Positions 24,025 to 34,535 of a stretch of 64,000 nt of DNA are shown piece after piece. Below the pieces are notes generated by a model, which saw nothing but the letters and a program-made list of their open reading frames with translations, was not told the DNA's origin and searched no databases. How positions within the stretch are numbered: the stretch's first letter is position 1; every line of letters starts with the position of its first letter. Location: positions 62,001 through 126,000 of the forward strand of contig NZ_RPDJ01000001.1 of NCBI RefSeq assembly GCF_004023625.1. The letters run 5' to 3'. The position numbers and the translations under genes were made by a program. Source of the stretch: Streptomyces cavernae (lineage in GTDB: Bacteria > Actinomycetota > Actinomycetes > Streptomycetales > Streptomycetaceae).

Positions 24025-26405
24025 CCTCGACGGCGGCGACCGAGGGCCCGATCACCGAGGAACCGGCCGCGGGCGATCCGGCCACCGGCGCCACGACGAC
24101 GGCGGACCGGGCGGCCGTGCGACGGCGCGTGACGGTGCGGGGAACCGTGCAGGGCGTTGGGTTTCGGCCGTTCGTGCACCGGCTGGCGGCGGAGCTGGAC
24201 CTCGCGGGCCATGTGCGCAACGGATCCGAAGGCGTGGTCGCGGAGGTGGAGGGCTCCGAGGCGGCCGTGGCGGAGTTCTGCCGGGCCATCGACGAGCGCC
24301 CACCGCCCCTCGCGGACGTTCGGCAGATCACGTACGAGACCGTCGCGGCCCTCGGCACGCCCGGCTTCGTCATCCACGCCTCCGAGGGCGGCGGCACGAG
24401 CCCGGCGCTCATCCCGCCCGACACCGCCACCTGCGAGGACTGTCTGCGGGAACTCGTCGACCCGGCGGACCGCCGCCACCGGCACCCCTTCATCACGTGC
24501 ACGCACTGCGGCCCCCGCTTCACCATCTCCACCGGCCTGCCCTACGACCGGGCGACCACCACCATGGCCGCGTATCCCCTGTGCCGGGACTGCGCCACCG
24601 AGTACGCCGACCCCGCCGACCGCCGTTTCCACGCCCAGCCGGTGGCCTGCCACGAGTGCGGGCCCCGGCTGCGGCTCACCGTCCCCGGCGAGCACCCCCT
24701 GCCCGGGGAGGACGCCCTCGTCCGGGCACGGCGGATGCTGGCCGAGGGAGCCGTACTGGCCGTCAAGGGACTCGGCGGCTACCACCTCGCCTGCGCCGCC
24801 GACGACGACGGGGCCGTCACCGGCCTGCGCGAGCGCAAGGAGCGCGGCGGTAAACCCTTCGCCGTCATGTGCGCCGACCTCGCGCACGCCGAGCGGCTCG
24901 GACACGTCGGCCCGGAGGAGCGGACGGCCCTGACTAGCCGTCGGCGGCCGATCGTGCTCCTGAGACGGCGCGCCGCGGCTACGGGACTGGCCGACGCGGT
25001 CTGCCCGGGCAGCCCGGACGTCGGAGTCATGCTGCCCTACACCCCACTGCACCGGCTGCTGTTCGGGCTGCCCGGCGATCCGCCGGGCCCTCAGGTGCTC
25101 GTGATGACCAGCGGCAACCGTTCCGGGGAGCCGATCGTCACCGACGACGCCGAGGCGCTGCGGCGGCTCGCCGGCATCGCCGACGGGTGGCTGTGGCACG
25201 ACCGGGTCATCGAGGGGCCCTGCGACGACTCCGTGGTCCGGATCCGCCCCGACGGCGGCGGCGAGGTGGTCCTGCGCCGGTCGCGCGGCCACGTCCCGGA
25301 GCCGGTGGCGCTGCCCTTCACGGTGCCCCCCGTCCTCGCGGCGGGCGGCGACCTGAAGAACGCCCTTTGCCTGGGGGCCGCGGACACCGGCTGGTTCTCC
25401 CCGCACATCGGCGACATGGGCGACCTGGCCACCCAGCGTGCCTTCGAGGCCGCCGGGGACCGGCTGCGCGCCCTGACCGGGATCGCACCGGAGCTGCTGG
25501 CGGCCGACCGGCACCCCGGCTACCACTCCAGCCGCTGGGCCCGCCGGGCGGCCCGTTCGGCGGGCGGCACGCTGCGGCTCGTCCAGCACCACCACGCCCA
25601 CATCGCCTCCCTCATGGCGGAGAGCGGTCTGGAGCCCGGAACGCGCGTCATCGGTGTCGCCTTCGACGGCACCGGCTACGGCGACGACGGGGCGATCTGG
25701 GGCGGTGAGGTACTGATCGCCGGCTACGAAGGCCACCGCCGCTTCGCCCATGTGCCGTACGCCCATCTGCCCGGCGGTGACGCGGGCGTGGCCAACCCCT
25801 GCCGCACCGCGCTGGCCCGGCTGCGCGCCGCCCGCATCGCCTGGGACCCGGACCTGCCCTGTGTCGCCGCCTGCCCACCGGACGAACTACAGCTGCTGCA
25901 CCGGCAGTTGGACCGCGGCACGGCCTGTGTGCCGACCTCCAGCATGGGCCGGCTCTTCGACGCGGTCTCCTCGCTCACCGGGATCTGCCACCGGGCGGGC
26001 TACGAGGCGCAGGCCGCGGTCGAACTGGAAGCCGCCGCCGTCCTCGCCTGGCCGGAGCGGACCGGTGCCTACTCCTTCGCCGGGTGCCTCGACCCGGGAC
26101 CGGCCCTCGCCGCGATCGTCATGGACCTGCGGTGCGGAGTGCCCGTCCCCGTGATCGCGGCCCGCTTCCACCGGGCGGTCGCGGCGGCCGTAGCGGAGGT
26201 CTGCCGGCGCGCCCGCCGGGAGACCGGGGTACGGGTGGCCGCGCTGTCGGGCGGGGTGTTCGCCAACGCCCTGCTCGACGCCGAGTGCGCGCGGCTTCTG
26301 TCGGCCGACGGCTTCACGGTGCTCCGCCACCGCCGGGTGCCCCCCAATGACGGAGGACTCGCGCTCGGCCAACTCGTCGTGGCGGCCCGGACGCCGGCCG
26401 CGTGA
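24021..26405 (+). CDS. hypF: Carbamoyltransferase HypF
   Basis: A 794-residue multidomain enzyme that uses carbamoyl phosphate and ATP to carbamoylate the HypE cysteine for cyanide ligand synthesis. Domains in order are: acylphosphatase (VQGVGFRPFVHRLA, about 45-58); two zinc fingers (CEDC...CTHC, CRDC...CHEC); a YrdC-like domain (about 225-420); and a Kae1/TobZ-like domain with HHHAHIASLM and SGGVFANALL. All key motifs are intact and the length is typical. The N-terminal 30 residues are a low-complexity extension. ATGA couples it to hypB. Confidence 0.94.
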   Translation: MTSTAATEGPITEEPAAGDPATGATTTADRAAVRRRVTVRGTVQGVGFRPFVHRLAAELDLAGHVRNGSEGVVAEVEGSEAAVAEFCRAIDERPPPLADVRQITYETVAALGTPGFVIHASEGGGTSPALIPPDTATCEDCLRELVDPADRRHRHPFITCTHCGPRFTISTGLPYDRATTTMAAYPLCRDCATEYADPADRRFHAQPVACHECGPRLRLTVPGEHPLPGEDALVRARRMLAEGAVLAVKGLGGYHLACAADDDGAVTGLRERKERGGKPFAVMCADLAHAERLGHVGPEERTALTSRRRPIVLLRRRAAATGLADAVCPGSPDVGVMLPYTPLHRLLFGLPGDPPGPQVLVMTSGNRSGEPIVTDDAEALRRLAGIADGWLWHDRVIEGPCDDSVVRIRPDGGGEVVLRRSRGHVPEPVALPFTVPPVLAAGGDLKNALCLGAADTGWFSPHIGDMGDLATQRAFEAAGDRLRALTGIAPELLAADRHPGYHSSRWARRAARSAGGTLRLVQHHHAHIASLMAESGLEPGTRVIGVAFDGTGYGDDGAIWGGEVLIAGYEGHRRFAHVPYAHLPGGDAGVANPCRTALARLRAARIAWDPDLPCVAACPPDELQLLHRQLDRGTACVPTSSMGRLFDAVSSLTGICHRAGYEAQAAVELEAAAVLAWPERTGAYSFAGCLDPGPALAAIVMDLRCGVPVPVIAARFHRAVAAAVAEVCRRARRETGVRVAALSGGVFANALLDAECARLLSADGFTVLRHRRVPPNDGGLALGQLVVAARTPAA

Positions 26406-26457
26406 CCCGTGACGACGCGCAAGGATCCGCAACTCCGCAACGACAAGGAGAACGCTG

Positions 26458-26754
26458 ATGTGCCTGGCGGTGCCCGGCCGGGTGGTCGGAATCGAGGACC
26501 GGGACGACACACGCATGGCGCGGGTCGACTTCGGAGGGGTGGTCAAGGACGTGTGCCTGGCCTACGTCCCGGACGCCGAGGTGGGCGAGTACGTCATCGT
26601 CCACGTCGGCTTCGCGCTCCAGCGGCTCGACGAGGAGTCGGCGCGTGCCTCGCTGGAGCTGTTCGAACAACTCGGTCTGCTGGAAGAGGAGTTCGGCGAC
26701 GCCTGGGCCCGCGCCGAGGCCGAGCGGAACGCCGGGCAGGAGGGCGTGCGATGA
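26458..26754 (+). CDS. hypC: Hydrogenase assembly chaperone HypC
   Basis: A 98-residue OB-fold chaperone starting with the essential MCLAVPG, where Cys2 carries the Fe(CN)2CO precursor with HypD. ATG follows AAGGAG at 7 nt. The C-terminal acidic helix is somewhat longer than in E. coli HypC. It overlaps hypD by ATGA. Confidence 0.94.
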   Translation: MCLAVPGRVVGIEDRDDTRMARVDFGGVVKDVCLAYVPDAEVGEYVIVHVGFALQRLDEESARASLELFEQLGLLEEEFGDAWARAEAERNAGQEGVR

Positions 26755-27854
26755 AGTACGTGGAGGAGTTCAACGACCCGGCGCTGGCCCGGCGACTGCT
26801 GGACGAGATCCACGCGACGGTGACCCGGCCGTGGGCGATGATGGAGGTCTGCGGCGGCCAGACCCACTCCATCATCCGCCACGGTATCGACCAACTCCTG
26901 CCGGACGAGGTCGAATTGATCCACGGACCCGGCTGTCCGGTGTGCGTGACCCCGCTGGAGATGATCGACAAGGCGCTGGCCATCGCCTCCCGCCCCGACG
27001 TGGTCTTCTGCTCCTTCGGCGACATGCTCCGGGTGCCCGGCACCGGCCGCGACCTGTTCCGCGTCAAGGGCGAGGGCGGCGACGTGCGGGTGGTCTACTC
27101 GCCGCTGGACGCCCTGACCATCGCCCGCCGCGAACCGGACAAGCAGGTCGTGTTCTTCGGCATCGGATTCGAGACCACCGCCCCGGCCAACGCGATGACC
27201 GTCCACGAGGCCCGCCGCCTCGGCATCGGCAACTTCAGCCTGCTCGTCTCGCACGTGCGGGTGCCTCCCGCCATCGACGCGATCATGCGGGCGCCCGAAT
27301 GCCGCGTCCAGGCCTTCCTCGCGGCCGGCCACGTGTGCAGTGTGATGGGCACCGCCGAATACCCGGGACTCGCCGAGCGGCACCGGGTTCCGATCGTGGT
27401 CACCGGGTTCGAACCGCTGGACATCCTGGAGGGCGTGCGCCGGACGGTCCGTCAACTGGAGCGCGGGGAACACCGGGTGGAGAACGCCTACCCGCGCGCG
27501 GTGCGCGAGGCGGGCAATCCCGCCGCACTGCGCATGATCGAGGAGGTCTTCGAGGTCTCCGACCGGGCCTGGCGCGGCATCGGCGTCATCCCCGACAGCG
27601 GCTGGCGGCTGTCCGACGCCTTCCGCGAGTACGACGCCGAGTACCGCTTCGACGTCGGTGACGTCCGCACCGAGGAGTCCTGCGACTGCCGCAGCGGTGA
27701 GGTGCTCCAGGGCCTCATCAAACCCAACGAGTGCCCCGCGTTCGGCGGCACCTGCACGCCGCGCACCCCGCTCGGCGCGACGATGGTCTCCAGCGAGGGG
27801 GCCTGCGCGGCGTACTACCTGTACCGGCGACTGGAGGTGACCCCCGTTGGCTGA
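26751..27854 (+). CDS. hypD: Hydrogenase Fe-S assembly protein HypD
   Basis: A 367-residue scaffold for the Fe(CN)2CO unit. VCGGQTHS near residue 33-40 and GPGCPVC near 59-65 hold catalytic cysteines. The C-terminal cysteine series around [11 protein letters not shown] and [15 protein letters not shown] binds the [4Fe-4S] cluster. Full length with all motifs intact. It overlaps hypC and is overlapped by hypE. Confidence 0.94.
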   Translation: MKYVEEFNDPALARRLLDEIHATVTRPWAMMEVCGGQTHSIIRHGIDQLLPDEVELIHGPGCPVCVTPLEMIDKALAIASRPDVVFCSFGDMLRVPGTGRDLFRVKGEGGDVRVVYSPLDALTIARREPDKQVVFFGIGFETTAPANAMTVHEARRLGIGNFSLLVSHVRVPPAIDAIMRAPECRVQAFLAAGHVCSVMGTAEYPGLAERHRVPIVVTGFEPLDILEGVRRTVRQLERGEHRVENAYPRAVREAGNPAALRMIEEVFEVSDRAWRGIGVIPDSGWRLSDAFREYDAEYRFDVGDVRTEESCDCRSGEVLQGLIKPNECPAFGGTCTPRTPLGATMVSSEGACAAYYLYRRLEVTPVG

Positions 27855-28965
27855 CACCGGAGCGATCGGCGCCGGAGCGAGCGGCACGGCGATCGGGACC
27901 GGCGTGATCGACACGGTCGTGGATCCCGCCAACTGGTCCTGCCCGGCGCCCCTGCGCGACCACCCCGTGGTCGTCATGGGTCACGGCGGGGGCGGCGCGC
28001 TCTCCGCGGAACTGACGCAGCACCTTTTCTCACCCGCCTACGGCAACGAAACCCTCGCCGCGCTCACCGACTCCGCCGCCGTCCAACTCGGCGGCGCCCG
28101 GCTGGCGTTCACCACCGACTCCTACGTCGTACGCCCGCTGTTCTTCCCCGGCGGCAGCATCGGCGACCTCGCCGTCAACGGCACCGTCAACGACCTCGCG
28201 ATGAGCGGCGCCCGCGCGGCCTATCTCTCCACGGCGTTCATCCTGGAGGAGGGGGTCCGCCTCGACGTGGTGGGCCGGGTCGCCCAGGCGGTGGGCGCCG
28301 CCGCCTCCGCCGCCGGGGTGCGCGTGGCGACCGGTGACACCAAGGTCGTCGAGTCCGGCCACGGCGACGGTGTCTACCTCAACACCTCCGGCATCGGACT
28401 GATCCCGCCCGGGGTCGACATCCGACCGCAGCGGGCGACGCCCGGCGACGTGATCATCGTCAGTGGTCCCATCGGCGCCCACGGCGTGGCGGTGCTGAGT
28501 GTCCGCGAGGGCCTGGAGTTCGGTTCGGACGTGGTCAGCGACACCGCGCCGCTCGGCGGCCTGGTCGCCGCGATGCTGGCCGTCACGCCGGACCTGCACG
28601 TCCTGCGCGATCCCACCCGGGGCGGCCTGGCCACCTCCCTGTGCGAGATCGCCGCCGCCTCCGGCACCGGTGTCGTCCTCACCGAGAGTGCCGTCCCCGT
28701 GCCCGACTCCGTGACCGCTGCCTGCGGCTTCCTCGGCCTCGACCCGCTGTACGTGGCCAACGAGGGCCGGCTGGTGGCCTTCGTGCCGCCCGAGCACGCC
28801 GACGCCGTCCTCGCCGCGATGCACGACCATCCTCAGGGCGCGGGCGCCGCCGTCATCGGAACCTGTGTAACCGAGCACCCCGGGATGGTCGTCGCCCGCA
28901 CCGGGCTCGGCGGCACCCGGGTGGTGGACCTGCCGCTGGGCGAGCAACTGCCGCGCATCTGCTGA
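27847..28965 (+). CDS. hypE: Carbamoyl dehydratase HypE
   Basis: A 372-residue AIR-synthase-like ATPase that dehydrates the carbamoyl group on its C-terminal cysteine to cyanide. The protein ends PRIC, the required terminal cysteine. [14 protein letters not shown] and [11 protein letters not shown] are typical nucleotide-fold segments. The start is TTG, set by GGAGGTGA six bases upstream and by eight bases of overlap with hypD. The N-terminal 25 residues are a Gly/Ala/Thr-rich extension. It is the last hyp gene before a strong terminator. Confidence 0.94.
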   Translation: MADTGAIGAGASGTAIGTGVIDTVVDPANWSCPAPLRDHPVVVMGHGGGGALSAELTQHLFSPAYGNETLAALTDSAAVQLGGARLAFTTDSYVVRPLFFPGGSIGDLAVNGTVNDLAMSGARAAYLSTAFILEEGVRLDVVGRVAQAVGAAASAAGVRVATGDTKVVESGHGDGVYLNTSGIGLIPPGVDIRPQRATPGDVIIVSGPIGAHGVAVLSVREGLEFGSDVVSDTAPLGGLVAAMLAVTPDLHVLRDPTRGGLATSLCEIAAASGTGVVLTESAVPVPDSVTAACGFLGLDPLYVANEGRLVAFVPPEHADAVLAAMHDHPQGAGAAVIGTCVTEHPGMVVARTGLGGTRVVDLPLGEQLPRIC

Positions 28966-29026
28966 GAGCCTGTGTCATGTCCCCGGCCAGGCGGCGTGCG
29001 CCCGGCCGGGGACATGACACAGGCTC
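28966..29026. terminator. Bidirectional terminator with 23-bp arms
   Basis: The hairpin begins at the base after the hypE stop. Its 23-bp arms are perfect (left 28966-28988, right 29004-29026) with a 15-nt loop, and it ends 5 bp before the jetC stop on the other strand. It should end transcription from both sides. Confidence 0.9.
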
Positions 29027-29031
29027 TGTCC

Positions 29032-32000
29032 TCACACCGGTACGTCCTCCGGGAGCAGCCCGGCGCCGTCCCACACGAAACGCGCGGTGGTGACGGCGTC
29101 GTCCTGTCCATCGGTGATCAGCTGGTGGACGGCGATGCCGTCCAGTTCCCGGTAGGTGCACCACTCGTGGTCCGAGGTGAGCAACAGGTCCAGGTCGAGG
29201 GAGCACAGCAGGGCGAAGACCTGGCCGCGGTTGGCGGCGTCGACACCGACGAACACCTCGTCCAGCAGGATCAGCCGGGGCGCCTCGGGCACCGTGTGGT
29301 AGTGCGCGGCCACGGCGGCGAACAGCGGCAGATGCAGCGCGATCGCTTTCTCACCGCCGGACAGCGCGCCGTGCAGCTTCTTCGTCAGCAACTGCCAGCC
29401 CTGGCCCTGCCCGCCGTCCGGCCGGGAGCCGCCCCACCGCGCCGGGTTCCCCCGGTCGATGCTGACAACGAACCGGTGCCAGGCCGTGTAGTCGAGCACC
29501 TGGGCCAGTTGCTCCTCCCAACCGCCCGCCCGCTGACCGTCCCTGGCCTCCTCGACGCGTTCCCGGAAGAAGCGGTGCAGTGCCTCGTGGTCGGCGTCGG
29601 TGAGCCGGGCCGGGTCCTTGAGCAGCAGGTCGCGGGCCGTCCGCGTAGCGGGCGGCAGCGCGGGGTCCACCTCCCAGATCAACTGCACGGCGAGCCGGGA
29701 CGTGGAACGCACCCGCTCCAGGCGGGCATTCATCGCGTCGACCAGTTCCTCCGCCTGGTGGATGCGCGCGGCGAGCCGGCGGCGGGTGTCCCCGGTCAGG
29801 ATCCGGTCGAACAGGCCCCGTTCACCGGCGGTGATGTCGTCCCGGCCGCGGTCGCGTTCCTCGGTGAGCGCGGCGAGCAGGCCCGCCGCACCCACCGGGG
29901 ACCCGTCGACGGTCGCGGTCAGCAGATGCACGTCCTCCGTGGCCTCCAGCCGGACGTCGGCGCGCTCGCCGAGGGCCTGGGCGGTGGCATACCGGGTCTC
30001 GGCGAGACGCTCCAGCGCCTCCGCGATGTCCTGGGCGGAGTTCGGGACGGTGGGCCAGCGGGCGGCGATCGCCCGCGCAGCCTCCACGACGGCCGCCACC
30101 TCCGCGTCGGGCGGCACCCGCAGATCGGCGGCCCGCGCGTCGTCGGCGAGGCCGAGCGCGAGGCAGCGGCGCAGTCGTCCGGCGGCCGAGTCCCGCTGCG
30201 CGGCCCCGGCGTCGCGGTCCTCGGCAGCGGCCGCCCGCAGGCTGTCCAACGCGCCGATCCGCGCCGCGAGTTCGAGCAGCCGCCCGCGCAGGTCCTGCCC
30301 GTCCTGCTCCGCCCGGCCCAGTTCGGCGCGGAGTTCTCCGATGCGTGTCAGCACGTCCTCGTAGGGGGTGGCCGTGGTGCGTTCGGCCTCCTCCAGCGCG
30401 GCCGTCGCCGAGCACAGTTCGGCGTCTGCCTCCCCGGCACGCGACTCGCGGTCCTCGGCCGTCCGCGCGGCGCGCGCCGCCCGCTCCTCGGCCTCGGCTG
30501 CGGCCCCCGCGAGGGCGCCGAGCCGCACGGACGCCAGCACCCACTGTCCCGCGCTCTCGCGCAGCGTCTCCGCGTGCTCGGCCAGGGCGTCGAGAGCCTG
30601 GTCCTCGGTGGGCAGACCGTGCTCCGCGGCGAGCGAGTCGAGGGCGCGCAGCGCACGGGCCACATCGCTCTCGCGGTCGGCCAGGACGGACGCGGTGGCG
30701 CGCACGGTGTCGTCGCGGGCGGCGGTGTCGGCCTCGGCGCGGTCCACCGCACGCCGGGCGGCCGCCACGGCGGTGTGGTCGGGCCTGGCACGCAGCTCCC
30801 GGTCCTGGGCCCGGCGGCGGTCGGCGAGCAGCCCGAGGGCGCTGTCGCACTCGCGGATCGCGGCGTCCGACTCCGCGAGCCGGGCGAGGAGTTCGTCGAT
30901 ACGGCGACGGCGGGCGCGCTGCCGCGCGGCGGCACCGATGTACGCGGACTCGGGCTTGGCCCAGCTGCCGGTCGCGGCGGCCAGGCGCCAGGTGCCGTCC
31001 GCCCCGACGGCCGCCGCCGGACCGGGGGGCAGGGTGTCGCCGTACCCGATCGACGACAGCAGACGTCCGATCCGCTCGGCGGGTACGGGGGCGTCCGGCT
31101 CGGGCCGCAGTACATCGCTGAGGTTCCGCTCGGTCAGCGGCCGCACGGACCACTCCGGCTCGGCGAACGTGTCGTGCCCGGGGGCCACGAGTCCGCCGAA
31201 CGGGCCCACCCACGCGTCGAGCAGCCCCGACGCCTCCAACGCGGCCTCCACGGCGGCCTGTTCCTCCGCGGACACGGTCTCCCGGAAGACCACCAGTTTC
31301 CACAGCGGTGCGCCGGGCAGCGCGGCACGGCTGGCGGTGCGGGTCCGCGCGGGCTCCGGCGGCAGCTCCTCCGACTGCTCCAGGCTCGCCAGCTCATCGG
31401 CGGTACGCGCGCGTTCCTCGGCGAGAGCCTCCCGACGCCGACCGATGGCGGTCTCCTCCGCGGTCAACTCCCGCTCGACGGACCGTGCCGCGGCCTCGGT
31501 GAGCGCCAGCACCGCCGTACCGTCCACCGCCCGCGCCGCAAGCTCCTCCGCGCCGACGGGTTCTCCGGGGCCGAAACGCAACTCCGTACAGCCGCGCGCC
31601 CATTCCCGCAGCCGGGTGGCCTGTGCCCGGACCGTCTCCGCGTACGCCTCGGTCCGCTCCCCGTGCCGGGCGGTCGCCTCGGCCAGCGCCGTCCGCGCCT
31701 GCTCCAGAGCCTCCTCGGCGGCCGAGCGTGCGCGCACCGCGCCGCGATGGGCCGCCACCGCGCCCCGTACCTCGGCGATCCGGTCGAGCCGGCCGCGTAC
31801 CGCCCCGGACACCAGCCGACGTGCGCGGCCGTCCTCCTGCGCCTCGAGCGCGGCGGCCAGTTCGGTGCAGACCGCGCCGAGTCCGGCGTCCCGCGCGGCC
31901 TGCCAGGTCTCCTCCTCGGCGGTACGGGCCTCCCCGCGCTGCGCCGCCGCCAGGTCCCGGGCCCGCGCGGCCCGCGCCGACTCCTCCTCGGCCTCGGCCC

Positions 32001-33144
32001 GCGCCGCACCCGCGGCGGCACGGCGGTCCTCGGCCAGCACACGCGCCCGGTCGGCCTGGCGACGCAGCCGGTCCAGGTCACGGCCCTGGCCGTAGTCCTC
32101 CGACTCCGTCAGCACCTCGATCCGTGACCGCAGTTCCCCGGCGAGCCGCTCCACCTCGGCCAGCTTCTCCGTCGTGCGCTCCCGTTCGCCCACAGCGGCC
32201 TGGTAGGCCTCGTCGCTCTCGCCCACGGCCTGGCCGAGGTCCTCCAGCCGCGCGGTGGCTTCGATGAGTTCCGAGGCCTTGCCGCTGAGGACGCGCCGGG
32301 CGTACGAGCGCTGCCGCCGGGCGAGTCTCCCGGCCGCCTCCACCCGCTCGTCCCAAGCCGCCAGCTCCTCACGCTGCCGGTCCAACCGCTCGAAGCCATC
32401 GGCGAGTTCGGAGATCTCCTCGCGGTTCAGCTGGGGCAAGGCGCGCGAGAGCAGGGTGGACAGCAGCGAGGGGTCGAGCCGTTCGGACAGCTTCGGGGTG
32501 CGCAGCTGCAGCAGGGCGGTGATCAGCGCGTCGTAACGCTGCTCGGACAGGCCGGGGAAGAGGGTCTGCCGCACCGCCGTCCGGTAGTCGGCGGCCGTCT
32601 CGTGCACCTCACCCCGCCCCGTCAGCGTCTCCTTGAGCGCCGCGACCGACAGCGGCCTGCCCGTGTCCGTGAGCAGCGACAGCCGTTCGCCGTGCCCCAC
32701 GCGGGCGTGGCAGGTGAAGAAGTCGGCGCCCACGGACGTGGTGCGCGTCGTGGCCTGCAGGCGCGCGCCGATGGTGAACCACTGGGTGGCACCGCCCCGG
32801 TCCAGGCGGAACTCCAGCCACACATAACCGACCCGGGTGACACCGGAGGCGCCCTCACCCATCAGGTTCCAGTGCATGGTGCGCTCGCTGCCGCCGAACG
32901 TGGACAGCCGGTGCGGCTTGAGACTTCCGTCGAACAGGAAAGGCAGCAGCACCTCCAGCGCCTTGGACTTACCGGTGCCGTTGGGGCCGCGCAGCAGCAG
33001 CCGGCCCCGGTGGAAGGCGAACACCTCGTCGTAATAGCGCCAGACGTTGAGCACGCCGGCCCGCGACGGGCGCCAGCGGACCGTTCCCGCGTCGTCGCCC
33101 GTGCCGCGCGGCGCGGGGAACTCCGTCAGTTCGGTCACGGCCAT
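29032..33144 (-). CDS. jetC: Wadjet type III JetC-like SMC ATPase (TIGR02680)
   Basis: A 1370-residue SMC/MukB-like protein. Walker A is GPNGTGKS at 53-60. A very long coiled-coil region spans about 260-1130 with a small hinge-like globular break. The signature LSGGEKA is at 1261-1267 and Walker B LILLDEVF at 1291-1298. These match TIGR02680, the ATPase of the four-gene set now called Wadjet type III, which recognises and removes small circular plasmids. ATG overlaps the jetB stop by one base. The usual fourth gene (jetD, DUF2399) does not follow it; the hydrogenase terminator begins 5 bp later. Confidence 0.85.
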   Translation of the reverse strand: MAVTELTEFPAPRGTGDDAGTVRWRPSRAGVLNVWRYYDEVFAFHRGRLLLRGPNGTGKSKALEVLLPFLFDGSLKPHRLSTFGGSERTMHWNLMGEGASGVTRVGYVWLEFRLDRGGATQWFTIGARLQATTRTTSVGADFFTCHARVGHGERLSLLTDTGRPLSVAALKETLTGRGEVHETAADYRTAVRQTLFPGLSEQRYDALITALLQLRTPKLSERLDPSLLSTLLSRALPQLNREEISELADGFERLDRQREELAAWDERVEAAGRLARRQRSYARRVLSGKASELIEATARLEDLGQAVGESDEAYQAAVGERERTTEKLAEVERLAGELRSRIEVLTESEDYGQGRDLDRLRRQADRARVLAEDRRAAAGAARAEAEEESARAARARDLAAAQRGEARTAEEETWQAARDAGLGAVCTELAAALEAQEDGRARRLVSGAVRGRLDRIAEVRGAVAAHRGAVRARSAAEEALEQARTALAEATARHGERTEAYAETVRAQATRLREWARGCTELRFGPGEPVGAEELAARAVDGTAVLALTEAAARSVERELTAEETAIGRRREALAEERARTADELASLEQSEELPPEPARTRTASRAALPGAPLWKLVVFRETVSAEEQAAVEAALEASGLLDAWVGPFGGLVAPGHDTFAEPEWSVRPLTERNLSDVLRPEPDAPVPAERIGRLLSSIGYGDTLPPGPAAAVGADGTWRLAAATGSWAKPESAYIGAAARQRARRRRIDELLARLAESDAAIRECDSALGLLADRRRAQDRELRARPDHTAVAAARRAVDRAEADTAARDDTVRATASVLADRESDVARALRALDSLAAEHGLPTEDQALDALAEHAETLRESAGQWVLASVRLGALAGAAAEAEERAARAARTAEDRESRAGEADAELCSATAALEEAERTTATPYEDVLTRIGELRAELGRAEQDGQDLRGRLLELAARIGALDSLRAAAAEDRDAGAAQRDSAAGRLRRCLALGLADDARAADLRVPPDAEVAAVVEAARAIAARWPTVPNSAQDIAEALERLAETRYATAQALGERADVRLEATEDVHLLTATVDGSPVGAAGLLAALTEERDRGRDDITAGERGLFDRILTGDTRRRLAARIHQAEELVDAMNARLERVRSTSRLAVQLIWEVDPALPPATRTARDLLLKDPARLTDADHEALHRFFRERVEEARDGQRAGGWEEQLAQVLDYTAWHRFVVSIDRGNPARWGGSRPDGGQGQGWQLLTKKLHGALSGGEKAIALHLPLFAAVAAHYHTVPEAPRLILLDEVFVGVDAANRGQVFALLCSLDLDLLLTSDHEWCTYRELDGIAVHQLITDGQDDAVTTARFVWDGAGLLPEDVPV

Positions 33145-34535
33145 CAGGAGGTGCCTTTCTGCGGTGTGTGCGGGTCGGTCCGGGCATGTGGGCCGTTCCC
33201 GGTATCCGGGTCGTTCCCGGTATCCGGGTCGGTCCGGGCATGCGGGTCGGTCCCGGTATCCGGGTCGGTCCGGGTGTGCGGATCGGCGGGATCCGGCCGG
33301 TCGTCGCCCGACAGGCGGTAGCGGGCCGCGGCGGGACGGGCGGTGACCAGGTCGCCGTCGGTGGCACGCCGCACCAGCCCGAAGCGGACCAGGACCCGCA
33401 CGGCGTCCTCGGCGAGCCGCGCGGCGCCGTTCCCTGAGTCGTACGCCCTGCCCCAGCCGGGGAACCGGGCCAGCAGACGCTCCGCCTCCCGCTCCAGCAG
33501 CGCCGCCGAGCAGCCGTCGGGCGCCACCGTCACCACGTCGAGCACGTGGAGTGCGGCGATCTTGGCGGGGGAGGAGTCGTCCGGGAACATCTCGTCCGTG
33601 GCGACCGCCTCCGGATCGGCGAGCAGCCAGCCGTCGGCGCGCTCCTCCAGGACGAACCCCGCCTGCTCGGCCGCGCGCCCCATCATCTGCCGACCGTGCG
33701 GCGAGACGGCATACTCCAGCTGCTCCTTCGTCAGCTCCTCGCGGTACACCACCGGATCGTCGAAAAGCCGCCGCAGCACGGTGTGCCGCAGCCACAGCGT
33801 GTGCCGGGCCGCCGACACCTCGTCCTCCGTGGTCCCGTAGCGACGTTCCGCCGTCAGCGCGGCCAGCAGTTCCTCGAAGCGGGCGGGCACCGTCTCCGGG
33901 GTGGTCCCGGTGGCGGCGGCGACCCGGGACGGGCTGCCCGGCGCCGCGAGCAGACCCGTCAGCACCTCGGGCTCCACCCGGTACAGCACCTTCGCGTCGG
34001 GTGACTCCGTGTACGACTCGCTGGACCCGTCGACGGGTTTGATCGCCCCGTACGACTCGAGGAGGCGCAGGACGTCCACGAAGGCCGTGCGGTCGGCACG
34101 CTGTGCCGGGTCGAGCGCGGGCAGCGCGTCGTCGGCGGCCAGGGCCCGCGCCACCCGGTCGGCGATCAGTCCCACCGTCGTCACCCCCGACGCGGACAGC
34201 AGTTCGGCGCAGACCACGCACAGCAGCACATAGCGGCGGCGGTCCAGGGGTGCCGCTCCCGCGCTCGGACGCCGCGCCGGACGGTCGCCGTCGGCCCCGG
34301 TCCCGTAGGCGCGCACCTTGGCCAGGCGGGCGTGGCCCTGACGCGGCTCGACCACCAGGGACCAGCCCAGTGTGTAGTCGAACCAGCGCGTCAGCGGTTC
34401 GCGGCGGCGGCGCACCACGTCGAAGGCGGCCGGGTCGTCCTGCTCCCGGAGCAGTGGACGGGCCAGCAGCAGACGGATACCGCGCGCCACCTCCTCGCGC
34501 TCGGCGACGACGAGTTGGTTGGCGAGGTTGCTCAT
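33144..34535 (-). CDS. jetB: Wadjet type III JetB-like protein (TIGR02678/DUF2398)
   Basis: A 463-residue protein of the TIGR02678 family, equivalent to the MukE-like kite subunit. Typical blocks are ARGIRLLLARPLLREQDD near the N-terminus and LDRRRYVLLCVVCAELL near residues 100-115. Winged-helix segments follow. The C-terminal 45 residues are a Thr/Asp/Pro repeat tail (DPHTRTDPDTGT and similar) that is unlikely to be part of the fold. ATGA overlap with jetA. Confidence 0.83.
   Translation of the reverse strand: MSNLANQLVVAEREEVARGIRLLLARPLLREQDDPAAFDVVRRRREPLTRWFDYTLGWSLVVEPRQGHARLAKVRAYGTGADGDRPARRPSAGAAPLDRRRYVLLCVVCAELLSASGVTTVGLIADRVARALAADDALPALDPAQRADRTAFVDVLRLLESYGAIKPVDGSSESYTESPDAKVLYRVEPEVLTGLLAAPGSPSRVAAATGTTPETVPARFEELLAALTAERRYGTTEDEVSAARHTLWLRHTVLRRLFDDPVVYREELTKEQLEYAVSPHGRQMMGRAAEQAGFVLEERADGWLLADPEAVATDEMFPDDSSPAKIAALHVLDVVTVAPDGCSAALLEREAERLLARFPGWGRAYDSGNGAARLAEDAVRVLVRFGLVRRATDGDLVTARPAAARYRLSGDDRPDPADPHTRTDPDTGTDPHARTDPDTGNDPDTGNGPHARTDPHTPQKGTS
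33171..33286. repeat. 18-bp tandem repeats coding the JetB tail
   Basis: About six 18-bp units alternate between two variants, for example TCCCGGTATCCGGGTCGG and its relative with GGCATG. Each encodes six residues. The array lies wholly within the last 45 codons of jetB. Confidence 0.8.

Noticed and set aside
28972..32127. Very long open frame on the plus strand opposite jetC (over 1000 codons)
   Set aside because: It is an antisense shadow of the jetC coding sequence, low in recognisable structure and rich in Arg/Gly/Pro. The minus-strand frame has clear ATPase motifs.
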